From Mangifera indica (Eukaryota; Streptophyta; Magnoliopsida; Sapindales; Anacardiaceae): 64,000 nucleotides of DNA. The stretch covers positions 20,434,928 through 20,498,927 of the forward strand of contig NC_058138.1 of assembly GCF_011075055.1 (NCBI RefSeq), given 5' to 3'. The notes beneath the pieces are model-generated. The model had not been told where the DNA came from, made no database searches, and saw nothing but the letters and a program-made list of their open reading frames with translations. This document shows, in pieces, positions 9,799-23,150 of this stretch. The position numbers and the translations under genes are program-made. Each line of letters begins with the position of its first letter. The stretch's first letter is position 1.

Positions 9799-11739
9799 TG
9801 TTGGTGGGTAATCTGTGCGAAAAATCATTTTTTTTCTAATTATAATAAAATGGACTTTTTTATTTCGATCATCTTTACACTTATTCATTTTAAGCGTGTC
9901 TTAATTATCATGTGTTAATTTTGAAATCATGCACATGAGTTGAGGAACAATAAAACTATATATACTTATTTTGGATAAACAAATATATATACATTTATAT
10001 GTATTATCATGTGATTCGATAATTTTGAATTAAAAATAAAATAATATCAAATCATGTGATGATACGTATAACTGTGTATATATTTGTATACCTAAAATAG
10101 ATATATATAATACTACTCGATGAGAAATGTGTATGTTAGAAGATATGATTTTAAAATTATAATCAACATTCATAAAATTAAAATTACTATGAAAGTTTTA
10201 AAATTGAAACATATGAGTTACCAAATTTGTAACCAAAAAAAAAAAATGACATAAGGTCATAATATCTAATTGTCGTGATCCTAAAATCTCATCTAACTCA
10301 TTTTCACTCGTTTTGACAAATGTATTAACAATTACATTTAACTTTATTCGTGTTTTTAATTAGATTTATATTTGTTTTGACGAATAAGTTTCACAGTTAA
10401 TTAAATTAGATCTATCACCGTTGATATTTCATCCGATTGAGAACAAGGTCACGATGAACAAAGGCTTAATAAGCCCATAACGAAGGAAGGTTTCATATGC
10501 CAACTTAACATTTGATTTGCGGGATTTTTGTTAATTTGATTTTTATGGTCTCACCTTTATTTAGTTCTTTGATTCAATTTTTGATTTAATTTGTTAAGCC
10601 TAAACTAGCATACTAAATTGAAAACCAATAAAAATATGTGTATATATTTTTGATACATAGATAAAAATATGTATTATCATGTATATAAAAAATTATGTAT
10701 ATATATCATTGCTCAACAAGACATGTTATTCAGCCACACATAATGTATGCAGGCATTTGTTAAGTAATTTGTTTAATTTCAATTTGAGCCCCCAACTTTG
10801 TATAATTTATTAACAACCCATTTACTTTTGAAATTTTAATTTTAGATATAATCACACGGCGACACAAATTTAAACAACAAAATTTTCACCCACGTGTGAT
10901 AACACATAGAAAACATGTTCAAGACATACACAACAACATATGATATTTCAAAGCTTCACGAATCGTTGTAAAAGATAATGTAAAAAATTGATACTATTAA
11001 AAATTGAATCGATTAATTTAAGGGTGAATTGGTTAACTGGTTTGTTTGACAAAAAGGCTTTTGCGCCTATTTGAATTGGTGGATAAAATCTCTTCCACAT
11101 GACATGCACAATTTCCATTTTTAACAAGATCATTTGTGCAATTCATCCTAAAAATAATTACTTCCCATAGAATTAGAATCATGTAACTATTTTCTTACCA
11201 TATGAAACGAAATAGAATTTGAAGTCTAGATGAATGTACCAGGACTTATGGGTATGTAATGCTACCTATGATCCCATAAATACTGGTTCATGCAAAGGTA
11301 GGGGATCTTCTTTTCCTTTTGAAAGAACTTCAAAGTATTGTCCATTTTGGACATAGAATTCAACATGGTTTGCTTCTGGACTTTACAAATCAAAACACGT
11401 CTTGATAGTTTTAAGAATTTACAGACCATTTAATCAATCAAATCCTTTTACACCTAACTAATATGGAATACATAAATAAAATATAAATAGATCTAATAAC
11501 ATTTTTATGTTTTATCGATACGGCACTTGTCTAAGGGTATCACAAATTAATATATAAGATTACAAAATTAATGACAGAAAATACTGCAAAAATACAGAAA
11601 AATTGGTGTTGGAACAAAAGTTTATTCTGTTTGTAGACATTTAATTATCTACCAAACACTTAATAACTTGCACAATTGATTACATCATTTTTATTTAAAA
11701 TGCATAGCACTGGTCAAAAAGATCTGCCATCCACAAAGT
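9799..11739. other. AT-rich spacer between convergent DEFL genes (copy 2)
   Basis: Equivalent of 5103-7043, including the MITE at about 9950-10112. No gene seen. A cluster of differences from copy 1 lies near 10395-10525; the rest is nearly identical. Confidence 0.6.
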
Positions 11740-12946
11740 TTAGTCATTAAGGGGACAAATACAAAATCCAGCAGCGCAGCTGCCAGTCTTATATCGACCG
11801 CACGAGTAAGCGCAATCAGAATCTTTCCTGCAAGCTCTACCATAATCAGCCAACCATAATGGTTCTGCGCCTGCTTCTGACGATGCCAAACCTATATCAA
11901 TGTTGTTTTCGTCAGTACTGCCGCATAATTCATGCAAGGATTTAAGAAAAATATAATCTATCAGTGATATTATTAGAATTTGACTACATAAATTTAAATG
12001 ATGATTTAAAAGAGAGCGAATTCTTTTACTGTTAACAAGAGTAAATAGTATTTTTTTACCGAAGTTTGGCCTAAAAATATTTTTCATTTAAAATTAAACT
12101 CAGTTAAAAAAATATAACGGCTTAAAGATAAAATAGTAATTATATCTCATATTACTTTTGGAAAAAAAAAATGCAACTGCTTTACTATTTGATTTAAATA
12201 TTTTAAATATAACAATGTAATTTATAAAAAAATTTATACCTATAATATAATTTGTTGTATTCTATTTGATTATTTAGAGGTATAATTGTTATTTTTAAAC
12301 TATTTAAGGATAAATTAATATTTCAAAATTAAAAAAACCTTAAACTTTTTTTGAATTTATAATAATTTTCTAAAATTTGAAAAATTAGAGTTAACTCCCC
12401 GATAAATGATTATACAATAAAAACACTCTTATCTATAGAAAGAGAGGAAGAAGAGGTGAGAATGAAAAGAAAGAAAGATAAGTTGACTCTTATATTATTT
12501 TGGCATTTTAAAAATTTATTTTTATTTTTTATTAATTTGAGATAATGTGATAATTTTTAAAAATGAAATAATAGGAGTGAAATAATAATTTTTCTTCATA
12601 ATATTTTTTTTATTAACATTGTTTGATTTTTGACAAAAAATATTATTTACGTTTGCTTTTTTGAAAAAAAAAATTGTTATTAATACTAACTAAAAGTGTA
12701 AAAATATTTTAAAATCAAACCTCGAATGGGAAAAAGTAATTCACTCTATTAACAAAGTTTTTTCCTAGTAATTAAAAATTTTATAGCGTCGAAACATTTC
12801 ATTTAAAAGTTTAACATAAAAGAAAAAGTAAAATTTGAAAATGATATAAATCTATAGAAGAGGCAAAGAGTACCACAATCACAAGGTTCACAAATGATGA
12901 TGAGAAGAACTACTAAGCAAGCAAGTTTGAATGATGCCTTGTCCAT
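11740..12946 (-). CDS. Defensin-like 6-Cys secreted peptide (copy 2)
   Basis: Exon 1 is 12874-12946 and exon 2 is 11740-11891; 225 nt, 74 aa. Same Cys framework as the copy at 7044-8310. It has lost one Val codon in the signal peptide and differs by Thr to Lys in the first Cys loop and Ser to Asn near the C-terminus. The reading frame upstream of exon 2 stays open through part of the intron, which makes a misleading longer ORF. The TATA element is altered, so expression may differ from copy 1. Confidence 0.78.
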
Positions 12947-12983
12947 TTTTTCAAAGTTGATACCCTGTCAAAGAGATAGATGA

Positions 12984-12991
12984 ACTATTTG
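12984..12991 (-). promoter_or_regulatory. Mutated TATA box of 6-Cys DEFL gene (copy 2)
   Basis: The minus strand reads TACAAATA where copy 1 reads TATAAATA; the + strand base 12991 is g instead of a. Neighbouring promoter sequence is otherwise closely conserved. Confidence 0.6.
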
Positions 12992-13211
12992 TAGCACTAG
13001 TCAATATTTATACACATATATAAATTATTAGTTATCATAATTGTATCAAACAAATATAAGGTAAGGGGTTTATTTTTAAGGGAAATAATGATATTCTAGT
13101 AATATAAGGTTTTTAGTTTTTGGGTAACATGATTATATAAAATACATATATATATTTATTTATATGGTAAAGTATCAATATATAAGAGCAATAATAATGT
13201 TCTAATTAATT

Positions 13212-14537
13212 AAGAACCTAGTTATATATGGCTTCTTGTTAGATATGATAATGAATTGTGTTAAACCATATTCAGTGTGGTCATGTGTCGAGCCATAGCC
13301 CCTAGCATGGCAAGACTTAGGAATTAAGACACAACACAAGACCCCTAAATTTATATATATATAAAATTTTTTTAATTAATAATGTATAATTATAACCCTT
13401 TCTAATTTATACAAAACAAAGATAACAAATCTAAAATTCTCCAAGATTACTCCAATAAATACCCACTTAGAGGATAATGACTAACAAAAAGTGTTATAAG
13501 TTCAAGGGTACAAAGATCGAGAAAGACCATCTATTTTCTAAAAGTCTCGTAACACGATATTTGAGACCACATATATCACAACTTTTGTAATGACTCATTA
13601 ATGAAGATAAACTTTCTATCATCGAAGAACCATATTCCTAAAGTTAAGTGAAAATCAATGAGATGCATTTACTCTTTGTAGTATTTTGGAGGTCATTATT
13701 GTCTTATTACTCTTAGTTACTGCAATATAACCTCTTAACTATAAATATAAATGGTAAGGTATTAGGAGACAAGTGTAAAGTTAAGAATAAATAAAAAATA
13801 AACAAGTAAGTTATTGTTATTATCATGTAATAGTTTTAATTTATCTCAATAACAACACTATAGTTGTAGGTCTCAATCAAGTTTTTTGATGAGACCGCGT
13901 AAAATTAATTACACATGTCATTTTTTCATACCTTAACTTTTCGTATTATTGCACGTAGATCTTATTGATTTGGTTTTGTTGGTGCAATTTTTTGTATAAA
14001 TAAAAAGGACTCGAAAGGTTTAGAACTTTTATTCGAAAATATTTTCATTCTAACCTACACCTCGTTATATTATCACTTGTATACTTTACAGATTGGGTTT
14101 TGTGGGCCAGATACTTGTTCATTCCCTCTTTTCCTTTGATGATTTTTACCTTTCTCAACAAGTAATTTTTTTTTCTAATTAATGAAAAAAAATAAATAAA
14201 ATTTGATAATTATACAACTAGTTTTAGTAATATTATCATTCCTCTGGATACTTTTAATCAGATCATTCTTAGACTTGATACACGATATATAAAATAATAC
14301 TTTTTTTTTTATAATTTTTGAAAGTTTAGAATAGAATTCCGAGTAAAACATGAGAAAAAATAAATAATATTTTTATTTCTCAGGAATAAAGTTGATGTTA
14401 AAATCAACAGAAAAAACTAAATAAAAATTATTCAAAAAGAATTTTCATTCTTTATGTTGGAATACATATATAAAACTAATATCAATTTATTTATTTGGAG
14501 TGGAGTGGAGTGGCAGTGAGGAAGAAGAACCCTCTTG
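13212..14537. other. Intergenic AT-rich DNA
   Basis: No gene, RNA gene or intact element recognised. A less AT-rich patch at about 13255-13330 looks foreign to its surroundings and may be a transposon scrap, but no ends or coding remnants are visible. Confidence 0.5.
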
Positions 14538-14924
14538 CTAATAATTATTAACTCCAGGAATAGAAGGTTTAGAGCAATAGCAAGTTAGAGATTTGGGATG
14601 GCAGATTGGCCTCCCATGCTCATTGCACAGTGTCTTGCAGTCTGAATCTTGCTTACACTCTTCTGCTTCTGCTCCCCATGGCAAACCTACATCACAGCCA
14701 TGTGATTTTATTGTTATTTATATGCAGAACATTATATTTACGAACTTATTCATACGAACGGATATATTTTAATTAATTAATTAGATTATTTAATCACATT
14801 AATACACATCAGTTTATATAAATATGTTTAAGATTAAAAGACCCTCGGAAAAGAGAGACATACCAGAAGTTGCAATCAGAAGGAGGACAACGAAGCAAGC
14901 AAATTTTGGGGAAATTTTCTCCAT
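14538..14924 (-). CDS. Defensin-like 6-Cys secreted peptide (third locus)
   Basis: Exon 1 is 14864-14924 and exon 2 is 14538-14686 (177-base phase-1 intron); 210 nt, 69 aa. Signal peptide of about 20 residues with a Val-Leu core, then an acidic pro-like stretch and six Cys spaced C-x5-C-x3-C-x7-C-x7-C-x-C, ending in a Pro/Asn/Tyr tail. The leader just before the ATG shares motifs (CTCTTTGA, CAACTTGAAAA) with the 6-Cys genes at 8310 and 12946, and intron phase and position are the same, so all three are paralogues. A minus-strand TATAAA lies at 14972-14977. The exact role is unknown. Confidence 0.8.
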
Positions 14925-15581
14925 TTTTCTTTTATTTTCAAGTTGTGGATCTATCAAAGAGAGAAAACCAGTTTATAAAGCTTTTGCCTTGGCTATATTT
15001 AGAACAGTAAAACTCACCATGAATTACTAAAATATAAATAGAAAAAAGAGAACGAGAAAATCTGATTTGAAATTGATTTAAAGCCATGTTTTCGACTGAA
15101 AAAATGCACTCCCATTCACAGTATTTAAATATTTATTAATTGTTAAATGTTGTTTTAGTCCAATATAATGGCCATTTTTTGTCACCCGAAACTTTAATGA
15201 AATGATTTTGCTACCATTTTAATTTAAAGAGTTCATTTATCATCCATCCGTTATAGAATTCTGTCAGTTTAACATTAGCTGTAAAGGATAGAAAAGTAAT
15301 TTCAACACGAACCAAATCCACAATTAAAAATAATTAATTTCTACTGGTAAAATTTAGGGCCATCACAATATTCTCTATTTTATTAAAATCAAACCTAAGC
15401 ATCAGAGTGGTGTGACTAGTTCTTCCTCATTTTTTCAGTACTAATAATTGAACTCACTAGTCGTGATCGATTGCAATCAGCGCCGAACTGGGTTCATTCT
15501 ATATCCAAAACTTATCAACACAACGCAACTGTTGTCAGTTTTTTTTTGAACTTCACTTCAGTTCTTGTTTGTTCATAAACA
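14925..15581. other. Intergenic region, divergent promoters
   Basis: Holds the promoter of the leftward DEFL gene and of the rightward eIF2B gene. The stretch from about 15405 to 15581 is less AT-rich and is probably the eIF2B leader. No other features seen. Confidence 0.5.
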
Positions 15582-18500
15582 ATGGTTGCACAGAAGAAGG
15601 GTGCACCTAGGGTTTCAGAGGACCCAGATGATTTGGCTCGTCAACCGTTGCAAGCCATCCTCTTGGCGGACAGTTTCGCCACCAAGTTTCGACCCATCAC
15701 TCTTGAACGCCCCAAAGTGAGTTTCTAATTTAGTGCCTTGATTCTGTCTGTGTTTATGCGTCTGTGAAAATTCCCGAAATGGTTCTAATTTGTTTACTGT
15801 TTTTGAAGGTGCTATTGCCGTTGGTGAATGTTCCCATGATAAATTATACTTTGGCGTGGCTGGAATCTGCTGGGGTTGAAGAGGTTATTGTGTTTTGTTG
15901 TGCTCATTCCAGGCAAGTAATTGATTATTTGGAAAATTCTGAGTGGCTTTCTCAGCCGAATTTTTCAGTTACTACAATTGAGTCACACAATACTCCTAGT
16001 GCTGGTGATGCTTTACGTTTGATCTATGAACGCAATGTGGTATGCCAATCTTTCTCTTCTAATGTTTAGGTGAATATTAGTGCTGGTTAAGTTCATAACG
16101 TTGCACTAAAGCCACAAGTTGAATTGAATTCAGATAAATGGAGATTTCGTTCTAATAAGTGGGGACACAGTGAGCAACATGTCGCTGAATCAGGCATTGC
16201 AAGAACATAAGGAGAGGAAGAAGAAAGATAGTAATGCTGTTATGACAATGATTATTACACAGTCTAAACCTTCTCCAATCACTCGTCAATCCAGACTTGG
16301 TACTGATGAGCTCTTTATGGCAATAGATCCCAGTACAAACCAACTTCTTTATTATGAGGATAAGCCAGATCATTCAAAAGGGAGCATAACTCTCGACAAA
16401 AGTCTGCTGGCTGATAATCCTTCAATTTCTGTGCACAATGACAAGCAGGTTTGTCCTTTGCATTTTTCACCTACTCCCACAGGTTTTTTTTTTTTTTTTA
16501 AATTTTTTTGGTTTGCTGCTGATTGCCAGGAATTGTTCATTATTTATCTGATGTACTTTTCTCCATCTTACGCCTGTAAATTGTAAGGTTATGAAGCCCA
16601 TCCCATTAAATAATTGAAAATATATAGCTTTAAGAATCTTCTGTAGAAGTTGCAATCTAAAGTAATGTTTCAGCATTATGGTCTTTGGTTTTGTGTAATC
16701 TGCATTTACAGTTCTTTAATGGCTGCTTCAGTTTCATAGAATTGGTTTTTTTTGTTGATACTTGGGGTTCAAATTAATAATTTTTTTTGTTTTCTTTTCT
16801 TTTCAGTTTTTTTCGAAAGATGGGAATGCTATTATTGTATGCTATCCATGCTTTTATACTTATAATTTTTACTAAAAAGTTATCTTGATTTGCAGGATTG
16901 CTATATTGACATATGCTCTCCAGAAGTTCTGAGTCTTTTCACTGATAATTTTGACTATCAACATCTTCGCCGCCATTTTGTGAAGGGATTACTCCTTGAT
17001 GATGTGTGTATCGATCTTTAACATCTTTTCCTTATGCTGTTTTAAAGCAATTTAAGAGTGAATTTTTGCATGCAATGCATGAGATTTGTTTGTTGCATGA
17101 ACATGGACATTGAAGGCCTGCATTAGACAATTACTTGCTGTATGTTCAATTTGTAAAATCCGTGTATAAAGCTGCATAATCTGATAATTGTTGCTGCAGG
17201 ATTTGCAGTACTTTGAAAATGGTTGAATTTTCTTTGCATGAATTATGTACGAGCAGAATGGCTATCTGATGTTTTATGTTATCTTATTAGAGATAATCTT
17301 ATCTTTGTATATATGTAAACCCATGCTCCTTGACGCCATTAAAGCGCAAATTACCTGTGTTTTTCTTTTAAAATAATTGATCTTCTGTTTCCATGATGGA
17401 GGTATGTCATAGATGTTTCAGATTTTATCTTCTATCTATTCCTCCGGTTTCATCTTATTATGGTTTAAGATTCTATTCACTCTGTTTTTATGTTAACACG
17501 ATTTAAGAATGAATTTAAATTTGTCAATGGATGACATTAAAGTTCATTTTGACGTAATGCTAACATTAAAGATATTTGGCCCTTTTCTTTTTCCAATTGA
17601 AATTGTTTCCTTTTAAGCTAATTGTAACTGTTGTCAGATTATGGGCTACAAAATATTCACTCATGAAATTCGTTCAAGTTATGCGGCTAGGATTGATAAC
17701 TATCGAAGCTATGATATCATAAGTAAGGACATAATTCAAAGGTGGACATATCCTTATGTGCCTGATGTAAAGTTCTGTGGGAATCGTGCAACAAAACTTG
17801 AGAGACAAGGAATGTATCGAGCATCAGGTAATAATTTAATTAAATTACTTTTGATTGTTGCTCTCATATTTCCTAACCTTTATCTTTCAGTCCTTCAACA
17901 TTGTTGATTATTGTTACTTTTTGTAAATTTTTCTCTTTATATCTTTACAAGCTTTTGCACTAAATTGAAGTTTGATTAACTTCATTTGCTTCAGAAATAA
18001 TACAATCTCGTTCTGCACAACTTGGTCCATTTACTGTTATTGGATATGGCACCAAAATTGGGAGCAACACTAAAATATCTAATTCAGTTATTGGGGAAGG
18101 TTGTACTATTGGATCAAATGTTTTAATAGAAGGTTCCTACATTTGGGATAGCGTCACAATTGAGGATAGCTGTGAGCTAAGGCATGTGATAGTATGCAAT
18201 GGGGTGATAGTGAAGGCTGGAGCAGTTCTGAAACCTGGTGTAGTTTTATCTTTCAAGGTGTGTGTTCTCTTAACTATTATGTAATTTTTCTTATTCTTCT
18301 GTCAATATTGATGTGTCAATACATTGTTAGACTTGAGATTTTAGACAAGAAAATTGCATTGCGCAGATGCTTACGTTTAAGTAATGTTTCCATATCATAT
18401 GCTGTTTTTTTCCCCTTTGTATGGCTTTGAAATTTCCCGAGTTTCAGAAGTGAAATCTAATTTATATATGTGGTTGATATAGGGCAATTCAAACTCTGGA

Positions 18501-21500
18501 TTTTAAGTGTAGGAATCAATAGCCCAAAGTACCCACGGGTTGCTAGTTGAGCTGAAGTTCTTTATTCCCTTTATTGACTTTCTTGGCAAACATATTTCTG
18601 CGTATCATCATGATTTCTATAAATCATTATGTTTGCATTTTGATGGAGAAAAACTGAACTTAATTTGATGTTATAGTTACCTAATTTCAACAAGTTGCAC
18701 AGTCATATAATAGGGTGCAGCCATGTACCAGGGCTTTTCCTACTCCTTGACATTCTTTTCTTGTAGTTATTCATGAAAATAAGAAATTATGATGCTGTCA
18801 GCAGTGACATTAGGGTGAGCTATGCAATCCCTGAGAATTTTGTAATACCATTGTCTTAACTTGCTGCATGCAATTAGTTGCAGTCGAATCTTGGTAATGC
18901 AGACAGTTTGTATTGACTTGTACAGATCACCTGCCTTATTGGTGACCATGCCATGCTTACCGTTGCCTTGATTGCTCTTCATTCTTGTTTGACACATATT
19001 GGGATTCCTGTCCTTAGAGGAGCTAGAGCTCTTATAAACAAGTGATTGGAGTTATTGTTCAAAGTTTAGCCTCCTTTGGAATATTCTGAGGATTTTTTGT
19101 ATAAATATATTATGTTTACTGTCACACATTTGAGAGGGCCTTTATCTGGTTTGACAATCGGAGCACCCATTGGTATCTTTAAAAATTTGTATTTTTATTT
19201 TTTATACTCACCTCTATTCTAAAATCTGTATGATTTAAAGTTTGAAGATATTCTTTTGGTAATAATTAACATCTGACATTCAAGGTCTCTCAACATTTTT
19301 CTTCTCCCAGGTTGTAATTGGACAACAATTTGTAGTTCCTGCATACTCAAAAGTATCTTTACTTCAACAGCCAACTGTGGAAGATAGTGATGAGGAACTT
19401 GAGTATGCTGACAATAGCAGTGCGAATGCAGAACTTTCATGTAAGTTTGTAGGCCACAAGCTCATTTGTTTTTAAAGATTTTTCTTTGATATTGGAAAAC
19501 CATGGCCTTCATTGGAGTATAGAATCTTGGTTTATCACTCTTTATTTGTAATATTGTACTCGTGCATATTTTCTGTATGATAGTTTTTATAGATCATGTG
19601 ATGATTGGTTTAGGTAATCATTGTGAAGATTGAGGAAATTGTTTGGACATCAAGCGCCTTTATTGATATAACAAAATAATTTGCAACATTTTGCTTCATT
19701 AAGCTTTGTTTTTTTTTTTTAGTTGGCTGCTGTAATTTATTGTTGTACAATTAATATATTGATAATTCTAATTCAGGATTTTTCCTATGCTTGATATTAA
19801 CTTTCTGAGAAATTAGTCCTGTGCTATCTTATTAATTTTTTTTTCCTGTGAACTGAAACTTGCAATTTCAGTTAGAATATCTCTTTGAAACTTTATATCA
19901 ATATTTTAATCATGAATTTGATTTTTGGGCTGTGTGTATCTTGAAATTTATTGTATGTGAACATGTTTCGATTGCAAATTTTTTTTTTTTCAATTTTTTT
20001 TTATCTGGCTACAATATTAATTTATAAAATCTTAAAAGATAATTTTCTGTCCCAATAACTCTGAAAGGCCTTTTCTTTGATGTGAGTTGACATTTCTGAT
20101 AATTGCAAAGTAGGTTATATGCTTCCTGTATATTATTTTCTTCAGTTTTTAATAGTTAGTGGTACAAGAGGCTAGTTGAAACCATGAAGGTTCACTACTA
20201 GTGAATGGAAAATTTCAACTTGATTCCTTGGTTGACAAATTCGTCCTGTTCTTATGTATGTATCTCATCTTATGTGTGCATCTACATGCAATTTTGTTAA
20301 GAGGAGATGCAATTCGGTCTGTGCCATAACGTCTTATTCAAACTTCTCTGATGTCCAGCAATTCAAAGTACAGCCGATATGTTGAACGGGGACAGGAAAT
20401 TTGAATCATCTGAAGTGCATAAATCTAAGGTAGCTAGCATTCTGGATATCTAAATGTCCTAAAACTTGTATCGCTGCCTAGTAGCTTTGCATGAATTTTT
20501 ACCTTTGTTGAAAATGTCTAAAGGGAATATTTGTGTCATATGACTAAACGTTTTGTACTCAATTGTATTTGTAAATGAATGCTACTATTCACTACTCTGT
20601 GTGTAGGGATGATTGGAATTCCTTGATGAAACAATTTAGAGCGTGCAATACTTAGTAAAAGATGTGTTTCATTGTACAATTGGAAAGTATATGAAGGCAA
20701 ATTTTTAATTTTTTAGAACTTTGACAGAATTTGCAATTACGTTCTTGAATTCTGTGGCTTCTTAGTATTGTGTAGTCACATGAAATTCTTCCTTTTTCTC
20801 TTGATCCATTGTGAAAGTTTAAAGCAAAAACCTGAAATATATAGGCCTACTATTGATTCATCTGTCATTGATACCATGTCTGCATGCACATCTTCATCCT
20901 CTTATACCAAATTTTCTGTGGTTTGTCAGCTTGGCGCTGGTGGAGTTGGTTACATTTGGCCAATCTGTGAAGGAGGCTATGAAGAGGAATGGAGACATTC
21001 AGTTGCCCCCATTCCTGCGGATAAACTGGCTGAGATCTCTCAAGCTGTAGATGATGACCAGGAACTTCTTACTCAAGATGGAGCTGCTCTTTCACCTTCG
21101 GGAGAGTTGAAATCTGACTCTAATGCTTCTGAAGGTGATATTGAAGACATTAAAGATGACTCTGCCGTCTTTGAGAAAGAGGTGAATAGCACATGAACTA
21201 GAGTTCTTTTCGTTAATATACATAAAAAAGGAACTTTACTTTTGTAACTCCATTATGATTTTTAGGTTGAGGCAACATTTTTGAGGGCTGTTCATGAAAA
21301 TGTGAAAGTTGAACATGTGATCTTAGAAGTGAACTCACTTCGGTATGTAAGTCTTTTTGGATTTTTACTAAATTGATATGTTCCCTGCTTACTGTCATTT
21401 TAAATTACACTTGTTTTCTAGATGGAATACTTTTAGCATTTTACAATTGAGTTGGGCTCTTTTGCATGCAATGCTGTATCTTTTAGCACTGTGCCAGACT

Positions 21501-23150
21501 GAGTGTATTACATTTTGGCAGATGGACAGCCCTGTAAACTTTCTGCAGTCATTTAATTTTACTTGATCACATATATTTTGACTTTCTTTTTTGCTCTGAT
21601 ACTCACATATGGATTCACTGAAGCTTAGTTGCTTGGTACACTGTTGCTAATATATTTCTCATTCTAAACATCAGGCTGTCCTTCAATATGACATCTGCAG
21701 ACTGTGCTGGAGCACTGTTTTACTCAATGATGAAATTGGCTTTAGAAACGTCACATACCTCAGCTAGTAATTAATCTTTTATGCTCATGATTCTTTAGAT
21801 ATGACAATAAATTGATTCCTTTTTGTCAATACTCTCTAAGTTTGTTCTATATGATTTTTTTCAATTGAAAGATACACTTTAATATATTATTACAATTGCT
21901 TTTTTTTTTCTTGATTCCCATGTCATACCTTAGTCACAGTTACTAATGCTTGTCCTACTACCTCTCAGATGAATTGTATCGGACTACTGTTAATGTAATA
22001 TCGACTTGGCAGAAGCTTCTGAAGTCTTATCTACCAGAAATAGATGAGGAGGTTTGTGCTATTTAACTTTGATTGTTCATAATAAATGTTTTTGATCCCC
22101 ACATATCTAGTTTTTCCTCAGGCCTCTTATAAAATATTTAGAAGTTAGCTTTCTGTTGATTATTCCCAACTATATCATCTGTTATATTATTGCAGGCTCC
22201 TTAGATAACTCTCTTTGTTTGGCACTCATCAGTTTAAATTTAGTTATTTGGCTTATTGTTACTTCTTTCCTTGCCATGCTTATGTTTTCTGGGTACATAA
22301 TCTACTTTGTTTTAATTTTTTTCCTACAGATTTTTTGGTCTTAACATGCTGAAGTTTCTTTTTCTTCGGCAAGACAGACAACTTATTTATGTCTTTGCTT
22401 CTTCAAATACTTATTTCTTGTAGGAAAAGATTCTCAGTTTGTTGAATTAAGAACTACATGGATTCAAATCTGTTAGTTCCTTCTATTAGATGTGCAAATG
22501 TGAATACTAATTTTCATATTGTTTTTACAGATTGAAGTGATCCTGAAATTTGAAGAGATCTGTCTGGAATCTGCAAAGGAGTTCTCTCCATTGTTTGCAC
22601 GGGTATCTTCTTGAATTAATATAATTTGGTTACAAAAAGCTGATATTACATGTGCTTGTGAGAAATTATGATTACTAATTCAGAGACATTAATCTCATTT
22701 TCTTCACCAGAAGATGTAACTGCTTATTCTCTATTGCAGATTTTGCATCTTCTGTATGATAAAGACATTCTAGAAGAAGATGCTATTTTAAGGTGGGCTG
22801 CAGAAAAAGAAGGGGCAGATGAATCAGATAAAATTTTTGTTAAGCAAGCAGAGAAGCTTATCCAAGTGAGAAAATCTTTTCTATTGATAATATTCTTTTC
22901 AAATTTCTATTCTGTTAATTATAAGAGGAGATCATCTATGTTTACTATTTCCTTTCGCCACCTGATACCATCGGTAATGCAATTTCTGCATAATTAACTC
23001 TGTTGTGTACTGTTCTTTTGAATCAATTTATCAGACATCTTGTATAATGATACATGCTTTTATACACTGGTTACATGCAAAGGTTCTGTTACAAACACAT
23101 GTATTGCTTTGTTGCAGTGGCTGAAAGAGGCATCTGAAGAAGATGATTAA
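15582..23150 (+). CDS. Translation initiation factor eIF2B subunit epsilon
   Basis: Catalytic subunit of the eIF2B guanine-nucleotide exchange factor that reloads eIF2 with GTP in the cytosol. Exons: 15582-15716, 15809-16039, 16134-16448, 16896-17003, 17638-17827, 17995-18257, 19311-19440, 20359-20429, 20930-21181, 21266-21342, 21675-21766, 21969-22051, 22531-22602, 22740-22865 and 23118-23150. The sum is 2178 nt, 725 aa, and all phases agree. Residues about 20-260 form the nucleotidyltransferase-like domain (QAILLADSF at the N-terminus). Residues 330-420 form left-handed beta-helix hexapeptide repeats ([15 protein letters not shown]). An acidic linker leads to the C-terminal W2/eIF5C HEAT domain (about 560-725), ending in [10 protein letters not shown] with the usual aromatic and acidic residues. 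Length fits the family. No breaks seen. Confidence 0.93.

Larger units (their letters stand above)
8567..13211. repeat. Tandem segmental duplication, copy 2
   Basis: Head-to-tail repeat of 3865-8566 with both defensin-like genes, the inverted-repeat element and the MITE. It is slightly shorter, mainly because about 60 bases present near 7545-7605 of copy 1 are missing near 12230. The core 9438-12010 differs from copy 1 at roughly 15 positions by eye, while the flanks differ far more. Confidence 0.88.

Noticed and set aside
11740..12087. 115-aa continuous minus-strand frame around DEFL exon 2
   Set aside because: The N-terminal half is intron; the true gene splices exon 12874-12946 to 11740-11891 and gains a signal peptide that way.
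13255..13330. Less AT-rich patch that might be an LTR or RNA gene
   Set aside because: No primer-binding site, repeat partner or clover-leaf arrangement could be found.
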